From Planctomycetaceae bacterium (GTDB taxonomy: Bacteria; Planctomycetota; Phycisphaerae; UBA1845; UTPLA1): a DNA stretch of 64,000 nt. Positions 58,809 to 64,000 of the stretch are shown here, piece by piece. The notes beneath the pieces were generated by a model, which worked only from the letters and a program-made list of their open reading frames with translations, had not been told where the DNA came from and ran no database searches. The number at the start of each line of letters is the position of its first letter. Positions within the stretch are counted from its first letter, which is position 1. The stretch spans positions 1 through 64,000 of the forward strand of contig WYBU01000137.1 in the NCBI GenBank assembly GCA_011525745.1, read 5' to 3'. The translations under genes and the position numbers were made by a program.

Positions 58809-61478
58809 TCACGCCGCTCCCAGCAGGCCGGCCAGCGACCGCGCTAGATTGTCCAGCGCCGCTGCATCGGGAAGCGTGACCGTCAGCTTCAACTGCCCCT
58901 GCTCGTCGCGCTCCACGCATTCGCTGAGCCGTTGCTTCAACTGTTCGGCCGCCGCGCCGTTGCCCGCATCGCCGCGCGGCGGGACCAGCGCGCCGAGAAA
59001 CTCGAACGCCGCGCCGAGCAACTGCCCCCCCGCCGCCGCCACGCGCTGCTTGCGCGCCAGCCGCTCCGCCTCGGCCGCCTGACGCACGCGCTCGCTCTCG
59101 TCGACCGGCGCGATCGGCCGCGCGCCCAGCAGGATTTCCAGCCGCTGTTTCAGTTCCGCCATGCCGCTGATCAGGTCGACTCGATCGACGGTCGACTCGA
59201 CGTCCAGTGCCGCGAGCGCCAATTCCTGCTTGGACGAAAGCGTACCCAGCAGCCGCTCTTCGATGGTCTCTTCCGTCACCAGCACATAGACCTGCACCGG
59301 GTTCTTCTGCCCCATGCGGTGCGCCCGGGCCACGCGCTGTTCGAGCACCGCCGGGTTCCACGGCAGGTCGACGTTGATGACCGTGTTGGCCGCCTGAAGG
59401 TTCAGCCCCGTCGAGCCGGCGTTGGTCGTGATGAACAGCTTGCACGACGCGTCGGTCTGGAAGCGCCGCACCAGCGGTTGGCGCTTCGGCTGCGGCACCG
59501 AGCCGTCGAGCCTCACGTAATCGACGCCGCGCCGCTTCAGCAGCCCCTCGATCAGATCGAGCATCGTCGTCCATTCGGAAAACAGCACGATCTTGCGGTC
59601 CGCTTCGCCCAGCAGCCGCTCGAACAGGCCGTCCAAATTGTCGAGCTTGCTGGAATAGCCGGGCGTCTTTTTGTCCACCAGCGTCGTGCTGTCCGCGGCC
59701 ATGCGGCACATCAGCAGCGCCTTTTGCAGGCGAAGCAGGTCCATCTCCGAAATGAACTTCTTGCGCAGGATCGAGCTGGCCACGCGCATGTGCGCGGCGT
59801 GCAGCTCCGCCTGCTCCTGCGTCGGCGCGATGCGCACCATCTCGGTCGTACGCGGCGGAAGCTGCTGCATCACGCTGTCGCGCGTGCGCCGCAGCAGCAC
59901 CGGCCGCAGCCGCGCGCGCAGCTCGTCGAGCTTCTGATAGCCCAGCACCTTGCCCCGCTCGTCGACGACGCGATGGCGGTTGAAAAACCGGAACGCCGGC
60001 CCCAGCCGGCGATCGTCGATAAACTCGACCACCGAGAACAAATCGTCCAGCCGGTTCTCGAGCGGCGTGCCCGACAGCACCAGCGCAAACGGCGAGCGCA
60101 ACGCCTTGATGACCTGGCTCGTTTTCGTTTCCCAGTTCTTGATCCGTTGGCCCTCGTCCAGAATGATGTAATCCCAGCGGGTCCGCTCGATCGCCAGCAG
60201 ATCGCGCAACACCTGCTCGTAGTTGCAGATCGTAAAGAAGCAGTCGTTGGAATAGACGTTCGGCCGCTCTTTTGCGCCGCCGATGACGAGCTGACAGCTT
60301 CGATCGCAGAACCGCTCGATTTCGTTGCGCCATTGCGATTTCAGCGACGCCGGGCAGATGATCAGCACCTTGCGGATGTCCGCCTCGCGCGCCAGCAGCT
60401 CCGCCGCACCGATCGCCTGAATCGTCTTGCCCAGTCCCATGTCATCCGCCAGCACCGCCCGGCCGGCTCCGACCGCGAACGCGATGCCGTCGAGCTGATA
60501 GGGCAACAGTTCGACCTTGAGCAGCTCCTTGCGCAGCGGATGCCGCGCCGGATTGCGACGGATTTCCGCCATTTTCGACTCGATCCGCGTCTGAAACAGA
60601 CGCTGATTGATGTATTCCTCGGCGTCGGGATAGACCGTCACCGGACAGCCCAGCGCTTCCAGCCGCCGCAGCCGCGCCATCAGGTCCGCGACGTCCTCGA
60701 TCGGCCCGCCGGCGATCGGGCGCAGCACGCGGCCCGCCTCGCCGTTCAGACCGGGCGGCGCGAGCAGCCGCAACTCCAGCTCGGCGCCGTAGCGCAGATG
60801 CACCGCCGGTTCGGCGGGCATGTAGGGCCGTCGTTGCACCGCGGGCGGAAACCGCTTTCGCGCGAAGCGCTGCACGCGAACGACGTGCTTGCAGATGCCC
60901 AGCGTGTTCTTGCGAAAATCCGGACACGAACAATACGAATCGCCCGCCTCCCAGCCGCGCAGGGCCACGCGGTACGACCGGCCCGACAACTCGTTGGTCA
61001 CCAGATAGTCGGTCCACAGCGTGTCCCGTTCGGTCGGCCGGATGTGCATCCGCTCGGTGTGCGCCCGCTGCTCGCGTTCCGCCAGCGCCCGGCGGGCCGC
61101 TTCTTCATCGCTGAGACTGGCGACCGGCTCGCGTTCCGGCGGCGGCGCGGCCAGGCCCAGCGCGATTTTCTCCTCGAGAATCAGCGAGAACGCCGCGCCC
61201 ACGTGCTCGCAGACGCCGTCACAGCTTGTGCAGTTCCAGCACAAGCGCTCCGGCGTGTCGGCTATCAGCGTGATCGTGACGACGGCGTTCGGCAGCGTCA
61301 GGCGGAAGAGATCGTCGCCGAGAAAGACCTGTTCCTCGACGTTCACTTCATACACGCCGCCCAATCGAATCAGCCGCGCGCCATCCGGACCGAGCAGCTT
61401 CACGGCTCGAGTGAAATTCAGATGCGAGAGTCGATCCTTCAGCGTCAGGTTCCGGCGAGTCCTTGTTGCAACAGCCAT
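58809..61478 (-). CDS. SNF2-family helicase with SWIM zinc finger
   Basis: An 889-residue ATPase. A Cys cluster (CWNCTSCDGVCEHV) near residue 75 and a SWIM-like motif (SYCSCPDFRKNTLGICKHV) near 170 precede the Swi2/Snf2 motor. Motor motifs are ADDMGLGKTIQAIGAAELL (Walker A), IICPASLKSQW, ILDEGQRIKNW (DEGQ variant), VLSGTPLENRLDDLFS and, in the second RecA domain, IVLFSEWTTMLDLIEGLLK, NVDLPWNPAVLEQRVARAHR. It would move along or remodel DNA. The ATG at 61478 follows GGAGGTG. A small zinc-finger protein is encoded 31 nt upstream on the same strand, a pairing seen in other bacteria. Confidence 0.9.
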   Translation of the reverse strand: MAVATRTRRNLTLKDRLSHLNFTRAVKLLGPDGARLIRLGGVYEVNVEEQVFLGDDLFRLTLPNAVVTITLIADTPERLCWNCTSCDGVCEHVGAAFSLILEEKIALGLAAPPPEREPVASLSDEEAARRALAEREQRAHTERMHIRPTERDTLWTDYLVTNELSGRSYRVALRGWEAGDSYCSCPDFRKNTLGICKHVVRVQRFARKRFPPAVQRRPYMPAEPAVHLRYGAELELRLLAPPGLNGEAGRVLRPIAGGPIEDVADLMARLRRLEALGCPVTVYPDAEEYINQRLFQTRIESKMAEIRRNPARHPLRKELLKVELLPYQLDGIAFAVGAGRAVLADDMGLGKTIQAIGAAELLAREADIRKVLIICPASLKSQWRNEIERFCDRSCQLVIGGAKERPNVYSNDCFFTICNYEQVLRDLLAIERTRWDYIILDEGQRIKNWETKTSQVIKALRSPFALVLSGTPLENRLDDLFSVVEFIDDRRLGPAFRFFNRHRVVDERGKVLGYQKLDELRARLRPVLLRRTRDSVMQQLPPRTTEMVRIAPTQEQAELHAAHMRVASSILRKKFISEMDLLRLQKALLMCRMAADSTTLVDKKTPGYSSKLDNLDGLFERLLGEADRKIVLFSEWTTMLDLIEGLLKRRGVDYVRLDGSVPQPKRQPLVRRFQTDASCKLFITTNAGSTGLNLQAANTVINVDLPWNPAVLEQRVARAHRMGQKNPVQVYVLVTEETIEERLLGTLSSKQELALAALDVESTVDRVDLISGMAELKQRLEILLGARPIAPVDESERVRQAAEAERLARKQRVAAAGGQLLGAAFEFLGALVPPRGDAGNGAAAEQLKQRLSECVERDEQGQLKLTVTLPDAAALDNLARSLAGLLGAA

Positions 61479-61508
61479 TACGCGCGCACCTCCATGCACA
61501 TGTCCGGT

Positions 61509-61802
61509 TCAAAACGGAATCTCGTCCCAATCCTCGTTGGACCTCTGCACGAGCGGCGGAGCGTCATCGTCAACGCTGTCGTGGCGTGACTTGAGAGCAT
61601 TCTTCTCGGCCTGAATCAGGTTGCGTTGCGCCTGCGGCAGCTTCGCGCAGACCTTGCAGATGTGACGGCGATGTCCCTTGCCGCTGAATTGCTCGTTCGC
61701 GCGAACGCGATCGCACACCCAGCAGTACCTGCCGCCCCTGCGATTGCCGCCCCTGCCCGCGCCCATCGCGCCCAAGCTACGCCCTCGCGCCGCGCGCGCC
61801 AA
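61509..61802 (-). CDS. small zinc-finger protein next to the SNF2 helicase
   Basis: A 97-residue protein, or 85 from an internal ATG at 61766. The N-terminus is Gly/Arg-rich; then RYCWVCDRVRANEQFSGKG and HICKVCAK form a four-Cys zinc site (CxxC and CxxC). The acidic tail ends NEDWDEIPF. It is 30 nt upstream of the helicase gene on the same strand and is probably co-transcribed. Homologues with the same zinc motif are known but uncharacterised, so a DNA- or RNA-binding cofactor role is only plausible. Confidence 0.7.
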   Translation of the reverse strand: MARAARGRSLGAMGAGRGGNRRGGRYCWVCDRVRANEQFSGKGHRRHICKVCAKLPQAQRNLIQAEKNALKSRHDSVDDDAPPLVQRSNEDWDEIPF

Positions 61803-61915
61803 GAGCCAAACAGGTACAGGCTAACGGCCGACCCACCGACAATGGAGAGCTGCACTGCGCTTATGGCGTACGGCTATCGGCTCCCCGCTATTGGCTGATG
61901 GCTGATGGCTGGCGG

Positions 61916-62665
61916 CTACTTGCCGCCCCTCACCTCCATCGCCATCACTGTCACGTCGTCGTGCGCCAGGCTGCCGCCGGTGTAGGCTCGCAGCGCATCG
62001 AGGACGCCCTGCTTGAGGCACGACAATTCGCCGTTTCCGGCCGCGTCGAGCGCCGCTCGCAGCCGCTCCTCGCCGAACTGCGCGCCATCCGGGGCCGGCG
62101 CTTCGAGCACGCCGTCGGTGTAGAGGAACAGGCGATCCCCCGGCCGCAACGGCAGTGTTTCCTGGTCGAACGCCGTGTCATCCAGCACGCCCAGCGGCAG
62201 ATTGCCCGGCACCGTCGGCGACGCCAACTGGATCGGCTGCCAATCCGCGGCGCCCCTGCGCCGCACGAAAACCGGCGGATGACCCGCGTACGAAAAATAG
62301 AGCTGCCCGTCGCCAAGGTAAAAGCCGATCACGGCCGCGGTCGTCATGGACATGAAGCCCTGTTGCGCCACGACGGCGTTGAGGTCCGTCAACACGCCGT
62401 TGCCCTCCAGCGTGTTCATCCGCGCCGCCAACGAATCGAATATGCCGCGGCTCAGCGCGCTGATCGCCGCGCCGTGACCCGCCACGTCGGCGATGGCGAT
62501 GCGCGTCAACCGGTCGCTGCCGCACACGCTGAAGAAATAGATGTCGCCGCCGCGCCCGCCGTCGCAAGCCTGCGAATAGAGGCTGGCCGTGACGCCCGAC
62601 GTACAGACGTCGAGGTCGGCGTTCTGAATCCCGCCCCAGATTTCGGAGCATCGTATGCGGTGCAT
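61916..62665 (-). CDS. SpoIIE-type PP2C phosphatase
   Basis: A 249-residue phosphatase from the ATG at 62665. The domain covers most of the length: CDGGRGGDIYFFSVCGSDRL (first metal Asp), RIAIADVAGHGAAISALSRG (DVxGHG), TTAAVIGFYLGDGQLYFSYA, GHPPVFV, PLGVLDDTAFDQETLPLRPG, FLYTDGVLEAPAPDG (second Asp) and AHDDVTVMAMEV. It has no sensor or PAS domain. Such stand-alone PP2Cs usually act on anti-anti-sigma or partner-switching proteins; no partner is in the window. Confidence 0.87.
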   Translation of the reverse strand: MHRIRCSEIWGGIQNADLDVCTSGVTASLYSQACDGGRGGDIYFFSVCGSDRLTRIAIADVAGHGAAISALSRGIFDSLAARMNTLEGNGVLTDLNAVVAQQGFMSMTTAAVIGFYLGDGQLYFSYAGHPPVFVRRRGAADWQPIQLASPTVPGNLPLGVLDDTAFDQETLPLRPGDRLFLYTDGVLEAPAPDGAQFGEERLRAALDAAGNGELSCLKQGVLDALRAYTGGSLAHDDVTVMAMEVRGGK

Positions 62666-62756
62666 CTTCTCTCCGATGCCGCGGTCGTGAACGTCGTTAC
62701 GGCTGCGCCAAGCGTCGCGTACCGCGGGCTTGCGGCCCATGTTCCGCCGTCACTCA

Positions 62757-62819
62757 CGCGCAGGCGGGGGTCCAGCGATGGCCCGTGCGCGGCTGGATTC
62801 CCGCCTGCGCGGGAATGAC
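62757..62819. repeat. CGCGCAGGCGGG...CCCGCCTGCGCGGGAATGAC-type palindrome
   Basis: The arms CGCGCAGGCGGG and CCCGCCTGCGCG enclose a variable loop, and GGAATGACG follows. This hairpin family is very widely spread in bacterial intergenic DNA. It fills the gap between the PP2C gene and the nuclease-subunit gene. Confidence 0.7.
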
Positions 62820-62931
62820 GTGAAAGCGCCGCCCTCGTCTGTGTCGTGTGGAACCGGCATTCAACCCGTACAACCCGGGGCCGCGCGCTTCACCCCTTGG
62901 ACTTCGTCCCCGTTCCCCGTTCAATACACGT

Positions 62932-64000
62932 ATGGGCGTCCGATTCATCGCAGGTCGCGCCGGCAGCGGCAAGACGGCACATTGTCTGTCCGCCGTCGCA
63001 CGCCACCTGCGCGAATCGCACGTGGCCGGTCCGCGCCTGGTCCTGCTCGTACCGGAACAGGCGGCACTGCAAATCGAGCGCGCCCTCATCGAGCGCGAGT
63101 CCTTCCGCACCCTCGGCCGCTGCGAAGTGCTCAGCTTCCGCCGCCTCGCTCGGCGCGTCCTCGACGACGCCGCCGGACCCGCCCTGCGCGTACTCTCGCC
63201 GCTCGGCCGGCAGATGGTGCTGCGGCGGCAGATCGGCCGGCTGCGCGGACGGCTGCGCTGCTTCGGCGCGTCGGCCGATCGACCGGGCTTCATCGCGGCG
63301 CTGTCCGAAACGGTGTCGGAACTGATTCAGCACGGCGCGACGCCGGCCGACCTGGAACGCAGCGCCGAAGGCCGCGACGCGAACGATCCGTCCGGCCTGT
63401 TGCTGCGTGAGACGGCTGCAATCTACGAAGCCTATCTGGAATTCCTGGGTGAAGCCGAAATGGACGCCGAAGGTCTGCTCGAAGCCGCGCGAAAAAGGCT
63501 CGACTCGGCTACATGGCTGCACGGCGCACTGTTCTGGCTCGACGGTTTCGCCGGCTACTCGCCGCTGCAAGTGCGTTTCCTTGCATCGCTCGCCCGCCTC
63601 GCCGCGTCGATGGATATCGCGCTGCTCGTCGATCCCGACGCCGAATGTGTGACGCGCCCCGACGTGCCGCCCGACGCGTTCTCGCTGTTCGCACGCACCG
63701 AGCGCACCTGGGTCGAGCTGACCCGCGCGCTGCACGCCGCCGGCGTCGCGATCCAACCGCCGTTGCGACTCAAGCCCGATCCGCTGCCGCGCTTCGCCGC
63801 GAGTCCCGCGCTGGGGACGCTCGAAAAAACGTTCTTCCACGTCGCGCCGCGCCAGGCCGAGTTCTCGCCGTTCACCGCGCACGACGTTACGGCCGATCCC
63901 AAGGCCGCGCAACCCGCCATCCGCCTGGTCGAAGCGCCCGACCTGCGCGCCGAAGTTCGCGCCGCCGTCCGTGAGGTCCATCGGCTGACCGTCGGCGGCG
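62932..64000 (+). CDS. addB: AddB-like subunit of an ATP-dependent helicase/nuclease (partial, 3' end outside the window)
   Basis: The open frame runs from the ATG at 62932 to the window edge, giving 356 residues. FIAGRAGSGKTAHCLSAV is a P-loop, and LVLLVPEQAALQIERAL, GRCEVLSFRRLARRVLD and IPHGATPADLE-like segments match the N-terminal RecB-like region of AddB (exodeoxyribonuclease subunit B), which with AddA resects double-strand breaks at Chi-like sites. The C-terminal Fe-S nuclease is beyond the window. The alternative frames here are shadows. Confidence 0.8.
   Translation, partial: MGVRFIAGRAGSGKTAHCLSAVARHLRESHVAGPRLVLLVPEQAALQIERALIERESFRTLGRCEVLSFRRLARRVLDDAAGPALRVLSPLGRQMVLRRQIGRLRGRLRCFGASADRPGFIAALSETVSELIQHGATPADLERSAEGRDANDPSGLLLRETAAIYEAYLEFLGEAEMDAEGLLEAARKRLDSATWLHGALFWLDGFAGYSPLQVRFLASLARLAASMDIALLVDPDAECVTRPDVPPDAFSLFARTERTWVELTRALHAAGVAIQPPLRLKPDPLPRFAASPALGTLEKTFFHVAPRQAEFSPFTAHDVTADPKAAQPAIRLVEAPDLRAEVRAAVREVHRLTVGG

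Noticed and set aside
58573-60333. 586-codon minus-strand frame
   Set aside because: An alternative frame of the helicase gene's 3' half; Gly/Arg-rich and without motifs.
58932-61589. 885-codon plus-strand frame
   Set aside because: Antisense shadow of the SNF2 helicase; Arg/Gln/His-rich with no domain.

Overview
The window is high-GC DNA from what looks like a member of the Planctomycetota, probably near the Phycisphaerae. This is inferred from a PEP-CTERM protein, secreted proteins with calcium-loop 'D-x-N-x-D' and 'DCN-x-NG-x-PDECD' tails, a GH38-type enzyme of planctomycete style, a DUF6504 protein, many short palindromic repeats between genes, and an integrated element whose prim-pol and accessory genes resemble planctomycete mobile DNA. 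No rRNA gene or intact tRNA gene was found, so the assignment rests on protein style alone.

Layout. Positions 1-2237 are a gene-poor flank with a partial gene end, one very small candidate gene and one hypothetical winged-helix protein. Positions 2267-9701 are an integrated element of about 7.4 kb, bounded by two perfect 43-bp copies of the 3' half of a tRNA-Gly(TCC) gene. All its genes lie on the minus strand: tyrosine integrase, Cro-like regulator, prim-pol, PD-(D/E)xK nuclease-like protein, two excisionase-like helix-turn-helix proteins, a P27-type small terminase subunit and several hypotheticals. No capsid, portal or large terminase is present, which is the profile of a phage satellite. 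The integrase frame runs through the attachment core, so its C-terminus should differ between the integrated and circular forms.

Positions 9836-18661 are a respiratory module. A sigma-54 type response regulator and a histidine kinase whose sensor carries a c-haem motif are encoded divergently from a five- to six-gene set resembling the Hmc transmembrane redox complex: a GcvH-like protein, small membrane proteins, a Tat-exported four-cluster ferredoxin, an NrfD-like membrane protein and a cytochrome with 16 CxxCH motifs plus one CxxxCH. Strong sigma-54 -24/-12 sequences face both ways. The likely logic is that the kinase senses periplasmic redox state or a ligand, the regulator activates sigma-54, and the complex moves electrons between periplasmic haems and the quinone pool.

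Positions 18662-32680 carry housekeeping and secreted proteins (toroid-fold protein, threonine aldolase, GH38 mannosidase-like enzyme, GT2 glycosyltransferase) and a second two-component pair. Positions 32722-40783 hold a tightly packed seven-gene plus-strand operon: cytochrome c lipoprotein, SDR-SCP2 fusion, alpha/beta hydrolase, adenylating-enzyme-like protein, MqnD-like protein, class III aminotransferase and a lipoprotein. Most junctions overlap by about 4 nt. Its product is unknown to me. Positions 41043-64000 contain conserved genes (miaA, miaB, transketolase, an SNF2-SWIM helicase, a PP2C phosphatase and a partial addB-like gene) mixed with exported proteins (CAP-domain lipoprotein, PEP-CTERM protein, dockerin-like protein, sugar-dehydrogenase-like protein). 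Their intergenic spaces are filled with at least three families of dispersed palindromic repeats.
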